From JAFLCM01 sp046154665 (lineage in GTDB: Bacteria > Planctomycetota > Phycisphaerae > Phycisphaerales > UBA1924): DNA of 64,000 nucleotides. The notes beneath the pieces were generated by a model. It did not search any database. It was not told where the DNA came from and worked only from the letters and a program-made list of their open reading frames with translations. This document shows positions 23,092 through 32,046 of this stretch, piece after piece (within the stretch, counting starts at the first letter, position 1; each line of letters starts with the position of its first letter). The translations under genes were made by a program, and so were the position numbers. Where the stretch lies: contig JBJXFG010000055.1 in NCBI GenBank assembly GCA_046154665.1, forward strand, positions 62,001-126,000, given 5' to 3'.

Positions 23092-25140
23092 GTGGGCTCC
23101 ATCCCCTCTCATCTCGGGCGCGTCCCCACCCTGCTAGCTTCGCAGATCAGCCTGCGCCAACTCTCGGGCACCAATGTCGATCTGCTGCGCTTGCAGCAGC
23201 AGCTCAGCACCCTCAAGCGTGTCAACCGCCCGAGCGATGATCCGGTCGCGTCGACGCTCATCGACCGGCTCAACCGCGACATCGCCTCGACCGACCAGCG
23301 CGAGCGCAACCTCACCCATGCCTCCAGCACCCTCGGGCAGATCGACACCATTGTCGGCCAGCTCAACGAATCGGTGCGCGAAGCCAAGCAGATCGCGTCG
23401 TCGCAGATCGGCGTCGGTTCCGACGCGGCCACGCGCCGCCAGCAAGCCGGGGTGATCGATTCGGTCATCCGCGAGGTGTTCGGCGCGATGAACCGGGATT
23501 ACGCCGGGCTGCAGCTCTTCGCCGGCTCGAAGACGGCGACGCGCCCCATCGAAGAGTTTCGCGGCGGGTTCCGCTACTTGGGCGAGGGCGACGGCCTGAT
23601 GACGGAACTGGGCGACAGCGCCAACTTCCCGATCACGCTACCCGCGGACGCCGTGGTGGGTTCGCTTTCTTCGAGAGTCAAAGGCTCGATCGACCTGAAC
23701 CCCCGCGTGACGGCGTCCACGAAAGTGTCGGACTTGCGCGGCAACGCGCAAAATCAAACACTCGGCTCGCTCACGGTGACGATCGACCCCGGCGGCCTGC
23801 CGCTCAGCGTGGTGGTCGATCTCTCGCAGGCCCGCACGATGGGCGATGTGTCGGACACGATCGAGGCCGCGATCCGCCAGGCCGACGCCGGGGCGCTCAC
23901 CGGGGCATACCCCGCCGGCGTCGATGTGCTGAACACCGGGCTGGGCTTCAACATCAGCGCTGGCTACACCGTGGCCTTCAGCGACGGTCCTTCCGGGGCG
24001 ACGGCCCAGGCGCTCTCGCTCAGCGGCTTCATCTTCAACGCCGCCAACCCGTTCAACACCAATCCGCAGGCTGACCTCAACCCCGTCATCACCGATGAAA
24101 CTCGCCTCGGCGATCTTCTGCCGGGCGGCGTGGCACCGACCTACGGCGGGATCGTCATCAACGCGGGCGGGCGCACCGGCACGGTGACCACGACCGCGAC
24201 CATGACCGTCGGCGAGTTCAAGGAGGCCGTGAAGCGGCTGAACCTGGGCGTGCGGGCCGAGATCAACGACTCGGGTGAGGGCCTCGACGTCCTCAATGAA
24301 GTGGCCGGTCAGCGCCTGGCGATCTCGGAAAGCACGCCAAACGCCGCGAGTTCGCTGGGGCTGCGCTCGCTGATGACGACGACGGCGACGAGCGTGTTCA
24401 ACGACGGCCGGGGTGTCGAGATCGCCGACGGGTTCATCCATCCGATCACGGGCCTGCCCGATCCGACGAAGAACGTCGATTTCCGCGTGGCGCTGTCGAA
24501 CGGGGCGACGTTTGATGTCGACCTCGTGCCGGGCGACTTGGGCGACGTGCAGGGCGTTCTGGACCGGATCAACACCGCCGCGGCGGGCGCGGGTCTGACC
24601 ATCGGCACCGGCCCGGGCCAGTTCATCGCCGCACTGTCGACCACCGGCAACGGCATCCAGCTCTCGGACACGCTTGGCGGCGCGAGCGCGGTGAGCGTGA
24701 CGAAACTGAACGGACGTGCCGCGGAGGACTTGGGCTTGCTCGACGGCGCTGGGGCCACCGGCACGCCGGCAAGCCTGACGGGGACGGATCGGACGAGCGT
24801 GCGGGTGGATGGTTTGCTGACGACGTTGATCGAACTGCGCGACGCGCTGCAGAATGACGACGTTCGTGGCATCACGTTTGCTGGTACGAGACTGGAAGAC
24901 GACCTCGACCGGCTCGCGACGGCGCAAGCCACGGTGGGGGGTCGGGCCCGACGCGTCGAAGACGCGCTCGACAAACTGAAGGACACGGACACTTTGAACA
25001 AGTCGGTCAAGAGCCAACTGGAAGACCTGGACGTCATCGAAGCCTCGAGCCGCTTCGCGCTGCTGCAGACGCAGCTGCAGGCGGGCTATTCGGTGACGGC
25101 CCAGACGCGTGAGCTATCGCTGATCAACTTCCTCCGCTGA
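23092..25140 (+). CDS. flgL: Flagellar hook-associated protein 3
   Basis: 682 residues from GTG 23092. FlgL is the second hook-filament junction protein. The N-terminus VGSIPSHLGRVPTLLASQIS leads into LRLQQQLSTLKRVNRPSDDP, the flagellin-type D0/D1 helix with the family NRPSDDP motif. The C-terminal D1/D0 part is LKDTDTLNKSVKSQLEDLD, SSRFALLQTQLQAGYSV. The middle has long inserted domains, making it about twice the Salmonella length. The open frame extends to 22903 but that region is repeats and is excluded. The ribosome site (GGAG, one base away) is too close to be useful, consistent with a near-leaderless transcript. Confidence 0.9.
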   Translation: MGSIPSHLGRVPTLLASQISLRQLSGTNVDLLRLQQQLSTLKRVNRPSDDPVASTLIDRLNRDIASTDQRERNLTHASSTLGQIDTIVGQLNESVREAKQIASSQIGVGSDAATRRQQAGVIDSVIREVFGAMNRDYAGLQLFAGSKTATRPIEEFRGGFRYLGEGDGLMTELGDSANFPITLPADAVVGSLSSRVKGSIDLNPRVTASTKVSDLRGNAQNQTLGSLTVTIDPGGLPLSVVVDLSQARTMGDVSDTIEAAIRQADAGALTGAYPAGVDVLNTGLGFNISAGYTVAFSDGPSGATAQALSLSGFIFNAANPFNTNPQADLNPVITDETRLGDLLPGGVAPTYGGIVINAGGRTGTVTTTATMTVGEFKEAVKRLNLGVRAEINDSGEGLDVLNEVAGQRLAISESTPNAASSLGLRSLMTTTATSVFNDGRGVEIADGFIHPITGLPDPTKNVDFRVALSNGATFDVDLVPGDLGDVQGVLDRINTAAAGAGLTIGTGPGQFIAALSTTGNGIQLSDTLGGASAVSVTKLNGRAAEDLGLLDGAGATGTPASLTGTDRTSVRVDGLLTTLIELRDALQNDDVRGITFAGTRLEDDLDRLATAQATVGGRARRVEDALDKLKDTDTLNKSVKSQLEDLDVIEASSRFALLQTQLQAGYSVTAQTRELSLINFLR

Positions 25141-25280
25141 GCGGGGGTTTGCGTTTCGCCGTCCGGTATCGATGAACCCACGCCGCTCCGGCCGCGAGCG
25201 TGGAAAAGACAGGAAGTCGCCCCGGTATGGAGCCGGGGATGCTTTAGGAAGAGTCGGCCGTGGTGAAGGGAAGCACTCCC

Positions 25281-25724
25281 ATGCAAGTGCAGACAGTCCG
25301 TTTCGGGACGATTGAGATCGCCGAGGATCGGGTGATGACGTTCCCGCGCGGCCTGCTGGGTTTCCAGCAGCACAAGCGGTATTGCCTGCTCCAGCCCAAC
25401 GACGACGCGTTGTTCTTCTGGCTGCAGTGCGTCGACGACCCGGCCCTGGCGTTCGTCGTCACCGACCCCAACCTGTTCGTCAAGGACTACTCGGTCCCCA
25501 TCCGGCCCGAACAGATGGAAGACCTGCGCCTTGAGAAGCTCGAAGACGCGCAGGTGTTCGTGATCGTCAACAAGGTCGGGCAGTCCCTCACCGGGAACCT
25601 GCAGGGGCCTTTGGTGGTCAACAGCGCCATCCGGCTGGGCGACCAGTTCGTCCTGGCGGACAAGAAGTGGAACACGCGTCACGAACTGATGCGGATCGAG
25701 CAGGCGGCCCGGGCCACGGCGTAA
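25281..25724 (+). CDS. fliW: Flagellar assembly factor FliW
   Basis: 147 residues from ATG 25281 (MQVQTVRFG). FliW binds CsrA and blocks it from repressing flagellin translation, and also binds flagellin itself; secretion of flagellin frees FliW and feeds back on synthesis. Family signatures seen are FGTIEIAEDRVMTFPRGLLG, DDALFFWLQCVDDPALAFVV, and PLVVNSAIRLGDQFVL. Its place between flgL and csrA, with flagellins next, is the classic layout. A GTG at 25260 is possible but less like the family. Confidence 0.96.
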   Translation: MQVQTVRFGTIEIAEDRVMTFPRGLLGFQQHKRYCLLQPNDDALFFWLQCVDDPALAFVVTDPNLFVKDYSVPIRPEQMEDLRLEKLEDAQVFVIVNKVGQSLTGNLQGPLVVNSAIRLGDQFVLADKKWNTRHELMRIEQAARATA

Positions 25725-25947
25725 GCATGTGGCCTCTCGGGAAGAACGATTCACCCGCCCATGGAATGGTCGGGACTTGACGGGAGTTGTGTGCGGCGCG
25801 TGGGCGTGAGCCCCCGCGTCAATCTCCCCGCATCGACAAACCCAGCGCGGGCCGCCCGAGTGGCGCCCGCTTTCGAATGGGCCGCCCACCCCGCCCGCAA
25901 GGCTCGGAGCAGGGGGCCCCACGGATCCAAGGAAGGAGCCGCGTTTC

Positions 25948-26379
25948 ATGCTGGTGCTCTCCAGGCAGCGCGACGAGACAATCATGATCGGCGACGACAT
26001 CGAAATCACCGTCGTCGACATCCGAGGTGACAAGGTAAGGCTGGGCATCAACGCGCCCTCCCGCGTCGCCGTCCACCGCAAAGAGGTGTACGAGGCGATC
26101 CGGCGCGAGAACGAGCAGGCCGCTCGTTCGATGGCCCTCGACCCGCCCGATCTCCCCGCCCTTCGCCCCGCGGCGGGCGCGATGGGTGGGGCGGGCGCGT
26201 CGGGCGTGATGCCCGGCGGACGGTTGGCCCCCGATCGACTCCGGACACTCCGGGCCTCGGGGACGCCGCCCGGGCTCGGGGGGGGCGGGGTATTAGGCGG
26301 GCCTTCAGGAGCGCCAGCCTCGGGCACCCCGCCGGATGCCATGACGCTGAACCTGCAAGCCCGGCGCAAGCCGGCGTAG
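25948..26379 (+). CDS. csrA: Carbon storage/flagellin translational regulator CsrA with long tail
   Basis: 143 residues, more than twice the usual 60-70. The N-terminal 60 residues are a standard CsrA: MLVLSRQRDETIMIGDDI, VVDIRGDKVRLGINAP, AVHRKEVYEAI with the RNA-binding Arg in VHRKE. The remaining 80 residues are a Gly/Pro/Ala-rich, probably disordered tail that ends in a basic ARRKPA; it could modulate dimerisation, RNA binding or FliW contact. GGAAGGAG lies 9 bases upstream. It precedes the flagellin genes, whose leaders carry GGA motifs that CsrA would bind. Confidence 0.95.
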   Translation: MLVLSRQRDETIMIGDDIEITVVDIRGDKVRLGINAPSRVAVHRKEVYEAIRRENEQAARSMALDPPDLPALRPAAGAMGGAGASGVMPGGRLAPDRLRTLRASGTPPGLGGGGVLGGPSGAPASGTPPDAMTLNLQARRKPA

Positions 26380-26541
26380 CGACAGCGGCCAGACCACACC
26401 GCACACCACCACCGGGGATTCAGCAACGGGCCTCGAAACGAAGACGACTGACAGTCTCCATCTTCCCCCCCTACCCGGGCCACGAGCGGTATCCGCAGGA
26501 ACGCGGACCCGCGGCCCGAGGCGCAATCACGGAGGATTGCC

Positions 26542-28083
26542 ATGGGTCGGATCAACTCGAACATTTCCAGCCTGACAGCCCAGCAGAACCTGAACCGCTC
26601 GAACAACGAGCTGGGCACGCGCCTGCAGCGCCTGGCCACCGGTCTGCGCATCAACCGAGGTGCCGACGACCCCGCCGGCCTGATCGTGTCGGAGCGGCTG
26701 CGCTCCGAGCTGTCGGGCATCGAGCAGGGCGTGAAGAACTCGGAGCGTGCGAGCAACGTCATCGCGACGACCGAGGGCGCGCTCAACGAGGTCTCGGAGC
26801 TGCTCAGCAGCATCAAGGCGCTGGTGGTCGAGGGCGCCAACACCGGCGCGTTCTCGAAAGAGGAAATCCTCGCCAACCAGCTGCAGATCGACAGCGCCAT
26901 CGACTCGATCACCCGCATCAGCAACACCGCGAGCTTCGCCGGGCTGAAGCTGCTCAACGGCTCCTTGGCCTATTCGCTTTCGGGCGTGAACCCGGCCCGC
27001 ATCGCCAAGGCGACGGTGAACGCCGCCGACTTCGGCGACCGCACCAACGTCGACGTAAACATCGACGTGCTGGGCTCGGCGCAGGTGGCGAACCTCTACT
27101 TCAACACCAACTTCACCGGCCCGGGCGAGACAGCCGGCGTGCTGCCGCGCCGCGTCACGCTCGAGTTTGCCGGCCCCGAGGGCGTCGTCGAGCTGGTGTT
27201 CGCCTCGGGCACGTCGATCGACGACATGGTGACCGCGGTGAACTCGCGGACCAGCGTCACCGGGCTCTCGGCGTCGCGGCAGTCGTCAACCAACGCGTCG
27301 TCGGGTCTGGTGTTCTCGTCCAAGACCTTTGGCAGCGACGCCTTCGTCAGCGTCAAGAGGCTCTCGGGCGGCAGCGGCTACACCTTCGCCAAGATCATCA
27401 ACGACGCGCCCGGCCCCATCCAGTGGGCCACCCCGGCCACGTACACCACCGCCGACCGCGACGAGGGCAAGGACGTGCTCGTGCTCGTCAACGGGTCGGT
27501 GGCGCTGGGGCGCGGGCTCGATGTGCAGCTGCGGAACCCCGGCCTGGACGTGAACCTCACGCTCACCTCGACCTTCGGCACCACCATCACCACGACGACC
27601 GAGCAGTTCGTCGTCACCGGAGGCGGGGCCAAGTTTCAGCTCGGGCCGCAGGTCAACGCCAACCAGCAGGTCAACGTCGGCATCGGTTCGATCGCCGCCA
27701 CGAGGCTGGGGGGCACGCTGGTGCCCACCACCGGCGGCTCGCTGGAACTGCAGTTCCTCAGCAGCCTCAAGTCCGGCGGCACCAACGACCTCATCAACGG
27801 CAACCTCAACAATGCCAGCAAGGTGCTCGAGACCGCCATCGACGAAGTCTCCGGCATCCGCGGTCGGCTGGGCGCGTTCGAGAGGAACGTGATCCAGACG
27901 AACGTGCGGTCGCTGCAGGCGGGCATCGAGAACATCACCGCCGCGGGCAGCGTGATCCGCGACGCCGATTTCGCGACCGAAACGAGCAAGCTGACGCGGG
28001 CCCAGGTGCTGGTTTCGGCGGGCACGAGCGTGCTGGCGGCGGCCAACCAGAGCACCCAGAGCGTGCTGCAGTTGCTTGGCTAA
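26542..28083 (+). CDS. Flagellin (copy 1)
   Basis: 513 residues. N-terminal D0/D1 helices (RINSNISSLTAQQNLNRS, LQRLATGLRINRGADDPAGL) and C-terminal D1/D0 helices (GRLGAFERNVIQTNVRSL, SVLAAANQSTQSVLQLLG) are complete, with about 260 residues of variable outer domains. It is the most divergent of the three full flagellins (IVSERLRSEL instead of IASQNLRA). GGAGG stands 6 bases before the start within TCACGGAGGATT, a possible CsrA site. Polymerises into the filament after type III export. Confidence 0.96.
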   Translation: MGRINSNISSLTAQQNLNRSNNELGTRLQRLATGLRINRGADDPAGLIVSERLRSELSGIEQGVKNSERASNVIATTEGALNEVSELLSSIKALVVEGANTGAFSKEEILANQLQIDSAIDSITRISNTASFAGLKLLNGSLAYSLSGVNPARIAKATVNAADFGDRTNVDVNIDVLGSAQVANLYFNTNFTGPGETAGVLPRRVTLEFAGPEGVVELVFASGTSIDDMVTAVNSRTSVTGLSASRQSSTNASSGLVFSSKTFGSDAFVSVKRLSGGSGYTFAKIINDAPGPIQWATPATYTTADRDEGKDVLVLVNGSVALGRGLDVQLRNPGLDVNLTLTSTFGTTITTTTEQFVVTGGGAKFQLGPQVNANQQVNVGIGSIAATRLGGTLVPTTGGSLELQFLSSLKSGGTNDLINGNLNNASKVLETAIDEVSGIRGRLGAFERNVIQTNVRSLQAGIENITAAGSVIRDADFATETSKLTRAQVLVSAGTSVLAAANQSTQSVLQLLG

Positions 28084-28087
28084 GGAG

Positions 28088-28210
28088 GCAGGAGGCATCA
28101 AGGCATCCAGGCATCGCGACGTGGAAGGGAGCGATCCCGACGCCCCCGCGCGAAAGGCGTTGAGTGTCGAGTCGCCTTGATGCCTCGATGCCCTGATGCC
28201 TCGATGCCTT
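28088..28210. repeat. Inverted GATGCC-rich repeat between flagellins 1 and 2
   Basis: GGCATC-type units (28094-28117) face GATGCC-type units (28176-28208) across about 60 bases, with the 16-mer CTGATGCCTCGATGCC partly duplicated in the right half. It could form a long imperfect hairpin in the RNA. The remaining part of 28084-28556 holds a terminator and the leader of flagellin 2; no gene is seen. Confidence 0.65.
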
Positions 28211-28267
28211 CCGTCTGAGAACTTCGCGGCCCGGTGCCGGAGGTCGCAACAACTACAGGACTTTGCG

Positions 28268-28297
28268 GGCCCCGCCTTGTGCGGGGCCTTTTTCTTT
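28268..28297 (+). terminator. Intrinsic terminator after flagellin 1
   Basis: Stem GGCCCCGC/GCGGGGCC (28268-28275 with 28281-28288), loop of 5, then TTTTTCTTT. Confidence 0.9.
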
Positions 28298-28505
28298 GAC
28301 CATCCGAGAACCGTGAGGTTGGTCTGTGCGGGGCCTTGTTGCGTCGGGGGTGATCTCCGCGGTCCAGCGAACCCGAGTGGGCGTCGATGCCCCTGCTTGT
28401 GCCGGCTGTTGGAGTCGGCCGGCAGTGGGTGGTGTGTCCCCCACGGGTTCCCGGAGCCAGGTTGCTCCCGGGGGCAGGGCGTCGCGGGCGGTTTGCCCCG
28501 AGCCC

Positions 28506-28551
28506 ACACGGAAGGAAAGGCCGGCGTGGCAGACGCCGGATTCACGGAGGA
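28506..28551 (+). promoter_or_regulatory. Two candidate CsrA-binding sites in the flagellin 2 leader
   Basis: ACACGGAAGG (28506-28515) matches the CsrA consensus ACANGGANGU at nearly every base, and TCACGGAGGA (28542-28551) overlaps the ribosome site. The same TCACGGAGGA stands before flagellin 1. Paired sites with one over the Shine-Dalgarno are the known arrangement in the Bacillus hag leader. Confidence 0.5.
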
Positions 28552-28556
28552 GTCGC

Positions 28557-30098
28557 ATGAGCCGTATCAACACCAACGTTTCGTCGCTGATCGCCACCCG
28601 CGTGCTGACGCAGAACCGCGACAGCCTGAACACCAGCCTCGAACGCCTGAGCACCGGCCTCCGCATCAACCGCGGCAAGGACGACCCCGCCGGTCTGATC
28701 GCGTCGCAGAACCTGCGTGCGCAGAAGACCTCGCTGGGCGCCGCCATCGGCAACGCCGAGCGTGCCGACCAGGTCTCGAACATCGCCGAAGGCGGCCTGG
28801 ACGAGATCTCCAGCCTTCTGAACGAAGTGCAGGGCCTGGTCACCAGCACCGCCAACACCGCCGGCCTCTCTCGTGAAGAGAAGGAGGCGAACCAGCTCAA
28901 GATCGACTCGATCCTCCAGACCATCGACCGCGTGTCGTCGGCCACGTCGTTCCAGGGCACCAAGCTCCTGAACGGCAACTTCGACTACGCCGCCGGCAGC
29001 GTCAACACCGACGTCTCTTCGTTCAAGATCAACGGCGCCAAGCTCGGCTTCGGCGGCAGCCTCAACGTCGACGTCGTCGTCACCGGCTCGGCCCAGGTGG
29101 GCGGCTTCTTCCTCTCGTTCGGCGGCTCTTCGATCGACCTCTCGGCATCCTCCGCCAAGTTCACCGTTGAACTCGCCGGCGCCAAGGGCAGCCGCGAACT
29201 CTCGTTCGCCTCGGGCACCACCCTCACCTCCATCGCCGCCGCCGTGAACTCGTTCACCGACGTCACCGGCGTCAAGGCCCGCGTCTCGGGCACCACCGGC
29301 ATCCGTCTGGAATCCGACCAGTACGGCTCTGACCAGTTCGTCTCGGTCAAGGTCAACAACTCCGGCGGCCTCGATACCGGCGCCCGCGGTATCTACAACC
29401 TGCAGGCCGGTGACGCCGACGCCACCACCATCACCGGCCAGGTGACCTTCGCCAGCGCCTCGAACGCCGTGAAGGACTCCGGCCTCGACGTCAAGGCCAG
29501 CGTCAACGGCATCACCGCCACCACCAAGGGCACCAAGCTCCGCATCAACACCGACTTCCTCGATACCGAGATCGACCTCAACTACAACCGCACCGCCACC
29601 GGCGGTTCGGCCGCCAAGCTCGGCTCCCTCGCCGCCTTCAGCATCACCGGCGGCGGTGCCGACTTCCAGCTCGCCGGCAAGGTCGATATCGCCGGTAAGG
29701 TCTCGATCGGCATCAAGGACACCTCCGTCCGCAGCCTGGGCCGCATCACCGACGGCTCCACGACCTCGTTCCTCGCCGACCTGGGCTCCGGTCGTGGTCT
29801 CAACCTGGTGGACGGCGACATCAGCAAGGCTCAGAAGGCCATCGACGCCGCCATCAAGGACGTTTCGTCCACCCGTGGCCGCCTGGGTGCCTTCCAGCAG
29901 AACACCGTCGGTGCCACCATCCGCAGCCTGAACGTGTCGCTCGAGAACACGACGGCCGCCGAGAGCGTCATCCGCGACGTGGACTTCGCGACCGAGACCG
30001 CCAACCTGACCCGCGCTCAGATCTTGACCTCGTCGGCTCAGCAGATTCTGAGCCTCTCGAACCAGCAGCCGCAGTCGGCGCTGCAGCTTCTGGGCTAA
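28557..30098 (+). CDS. Flagellin (copy 2)
   Basis: 513 residues from ATG 28557, with GGAGG 6 bases upstream; the open frame upstream is not coding. D0/D1 ends are intact (SRINTNVSSLIATRVLTQN, LSTGLRINRGKDDPAGL; SAQQILSLSNQQPQSALQLLG). The outer domain includes QVGGFFLSFGGSS and RVSGTTGIRLESDQYGSDQF, both repeated in copies 3 and 4, showing tandem duplication. The very regular codon choice (almost all third bases C or G with few rare codons) suggests it is the major, highly expressed filament subunit. Confidence 0.96.
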   Translation: MSRINTNVSSLIATRVLTQNRDSLNTSLERLSTGLRINRGKDDPAGLIASQNLRAQKTSLGAAIGNAERADQVSNIAEGGLDEISSLLNEVQGLVTSTANTAGLSREEKEANQLKIDSILQTIDRVSSATSFQGTKLLNGNFDYAAGSVNTDVSSFKINGAKLGFGGSLNVDVVVTGSAQVGGFFLSFGGSSIDLSASSAKFTVELAGAKGSRELSFASGTTLTSIAAAVNSFTDVTGVKARVSGTTGIRLESDQYGSDQFVSVKVNNSGGLDTGARGIYNLQAGDADATTITGQVTFASASNAVKDSGLDVKASVNGITATTKGTKLRINTDFLDTEIDLNYNRTATGGSAAKLGSLAAFSITGGGADFQLAGKVDIAGKVSIGIKDTSVRSLGRITDGSTTSFLADLGSGRGLNLVDGDISKAQKAIDAAIKDVSSTRGRLGAFQQNTVGATIRSLNVSLENTTAAESVIRDVDFATETANLTRAQILTSSAQQILSLSNQQPQSALQLLG

Positions 30099-30160
30099 TG
30101 AAACCGGAAGCGGACCCACTGGGGTAAAACCCAGCGGGAACGAGGCCCGATAAGAACGAC

Positions 30161-30198
30161 CCGCCCCGGCCAGCAACGCCGGGGCGGTTTTCTTTTTG
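30161..30198 (+). terminator. Intrinsic terminator after flagellin 2
   Basis: Stem CCGCCCCGGC/GCCGGGGCGG (30161-30170 with 30178-30187), then TTTTCTTTTTG. Confidence 0.93.
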
Positions 30199-30302
30199 TC
30201 CCGTAAAGCACGTTATCGGAACCGGGTATTCGGACCACCCACCCGCGATCGATAGCAGTGCGTGCCCGAAGGCGTTCCGCCCCGGCATCAAGGGACCACC
30301 CC

Positions 30303-31883
30303 ATGAGTCGCATCAACACCAACGTTCCGTCGCTGATCGGCAACCGAGTCCTCAACTCGAACAAGGACTCCCTCAACCAGGCGCTCGAGCGTCTCAGCAC
30401 CGGCCTGCGCATCAACCGCGGCAAGGACGATCCGGCAGGCCTCATCGCGTCGCAGAACCTGCGTGCCGAGAAGGCGTCGCTTGGTGCGGCCATCAGCAAC
30501 GCCGAGCGTGCCGACCAGGTGGTCAACATCGCCGAGGGCGGGCTTGAAGAGGTCGCCAGCCTGCTGAATGAGGTGCAGGGGCTGATCACGCAGACGGCCA
30601 ACACCGCCGGCCTGAGCAAGGAAGAGCGCACCGCCAACCAGCTGCAGATCGACTCGATCCTGCAGACCATCGACCGCATCGCCGCCGCGACGTCGTTCCA
30701 GGGTCTGAAGCTGCTGAACGGGAACTTTGACTACAACACGACCGGGGTGTCGGCCAGCGTCGTCGGTTCGTTCCGCGTCAACGGCGCCAAACTCGGCGCG
30801 GGCGAGACCCGCCAGGTCGACGTGCTCGTCACACGGTCCGCCCAGGTCGGCGGGTTCTTCCTCTCGTTCGCCAACGATCGCCTGAACCTCGGCGGTGCCG
30901 GCGTCTCCGACGGTGCCACCGAGTCGTTCGTCATCGAGGTCGGCGGCGCCAAGGGCGCCCGTGAACTCTCGTTCTCTTCGGGCACCACCCTGCTCGCCGT
31001 CCAGAACGCCATCAACTCGTTCACGCAGGTCACCGGTGTTCGGGCCACGGTGTCGGGCACCACCGGCATCCGTCTCGAATCCGACGCCTACGGCTCATCC
31101 GAGTTCGTCTCCGTCAAGATCTCCAACACCGGCGCGATCTCGGCTGCGAGCGGCGGCATCTACAACCTGCAGACGGGCAACGCCAACGCCGTCCAGACCA
31201 CCGGTGCCACCACCTTCGCCAACGCCATCAACCGCGTCACCGACTTCGGGCAGGACATTTCCGCCACCATCAACGGCATCCGCGCCACCACCCGAGGCAC
31301 CGTTGCCCGCATCTCGACCGACTTCCTCGATGTGCAGGTGGATCTCAAGTACGACACCGGGGGCTCGGCAAGCCCCAACGCCGCCAAGCTTGGGGCCATC
31401 AACGCCTTCACCATCACCGGCGGCGGGGCCGACTTCCAGATGGCGTCAAAGGTCGACATCGGCGGGCGCGTCAGCCTGGGTGTGCAGACCGTCGCCGTGC
31501 GCGATGTCGGACGCACCGTCGTCTCCACCGGCAGCACGACCTCGGAGACGTACTTCCTCAAGGACGTTGGCACGGGTCGCAGCCTGAACATCGTCGACGG
31601 CAACCTCGACGCCGCGCAGCGTGTCGTTGATTCCGCCGTGCGAGAAGTGTCGAGCATGCGTGGGCGATTGGGCGCGTTCCAGAAGAACACCATCGGTGCG
31701 ACGATCCGCAGCCTGGGCATCAGCCTCGAAAACACGACGGCGGCGGAGAGCACCATCCGCGACACCGACTTCGCCGATGAGACGGCCCAGCTCACTCGCG
31801 CTCAGATCCTGGTGAGCAGCAGCACGCAGATCTTGGGGATCGCGAACCAGCAGCCGCAGTCGGCGCTGCAGTTGCTCGGGTAA
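30303..31883 (+). CDS. Flagellin (copy 3)
   Basis: 526 residues from ATG 30303, AAGGGA upstream. It is closely similar to copy 2: SRINTNVPSLIGNRVLNSN, LSTGLRINRGKDDPAGL, QVGGFFLSFANDRL, VSGTTGIRLESDAYGSSEF, and a C-terminus ending QQPQSALQLLG. Outer domains differ in small insertions (GGAGVSDGATESF). It has its own leader after the copy 2 terminator, so the filament may be built from more than one flagellin in a regulated ratio. Confidence 0.96.
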   Translation: MSRINTNVPSLIGNRVLNSNKDSLNQALERLSTGLRINRGKDDPAGLIASQNLRAEKASLGAAISNAERADQVVNIAEGGLEEVASLLNEVQGLITQTANTAGLSKEERTANQLQIDSILQTIDRIAAATSFQGLKLLNGNFDYNTTGVSASVVGSFRVNGAKLGAGETRQVDVLVTRSAQVGGFFLSFANDRLNLGGAGVSDGATESFVIEVGGAKGARELSFSSGTTLLAVQNAINSFTQVTGVRATVSGTTGIRLESDAYGSSEFVSVKISNTGAISAASGGIYNLQTGNANAVQTTGATTFANAINRVTDFGQDISATINGIRATTRGTVARISTDFLDVQVDLKYDTGGSASPNAAKLGAINAFTITGGGADFQMASKVDIGGRVSLGVQTVAVRDVGRTVVSTGSTTSETYFLKDVGTGRSLNIVDGNLDAAQRVVDSAVREVSSMRGRLGAFQKNTIGATIRSLGISLENTTAAESTIRDTDFADETAQLTRAQILVSSSTQILGIANQQPQSALQLLG

Positions 31884-31931
31884 TCGTCGGTGACTCGGGC
31901 TTGAAGCCGACCTTCCGAGCTCATCGAGCGG

Positions 31932-31991
31932 AACACGCCGACGATGAGCGCACGCTTCGGAGCGAATCGTCGCTGCCCCGCACGGGCTCCA
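31932..31991. repeat. Dispersed repeat, copy 1
   Basis: About 60 bp containing CCGACGATGAGCGC and CTTCGGAGCGAATCGTCGC. An inverted copy lies at 41193-41254. It sits in the leader between flagellins 3 and 4. Confidence 0.7.
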
Positions 31992-32046
31992 ACGACGAGG
32001 GCATGAAACCAACGCAGGGACACCTTTCCAGAGGGGAGACCGCAGC

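Noticed and set aside
30125..30151. TAAA followed by CCCGATAA, resembling a sigma-28 flagellar promoter upstream of flagellin 3
   Set aside because: The spacing is 17 rather than about 15 bases, and a strong terminator lies directly downstream (30161-30198), so a transcript from here would end at once.
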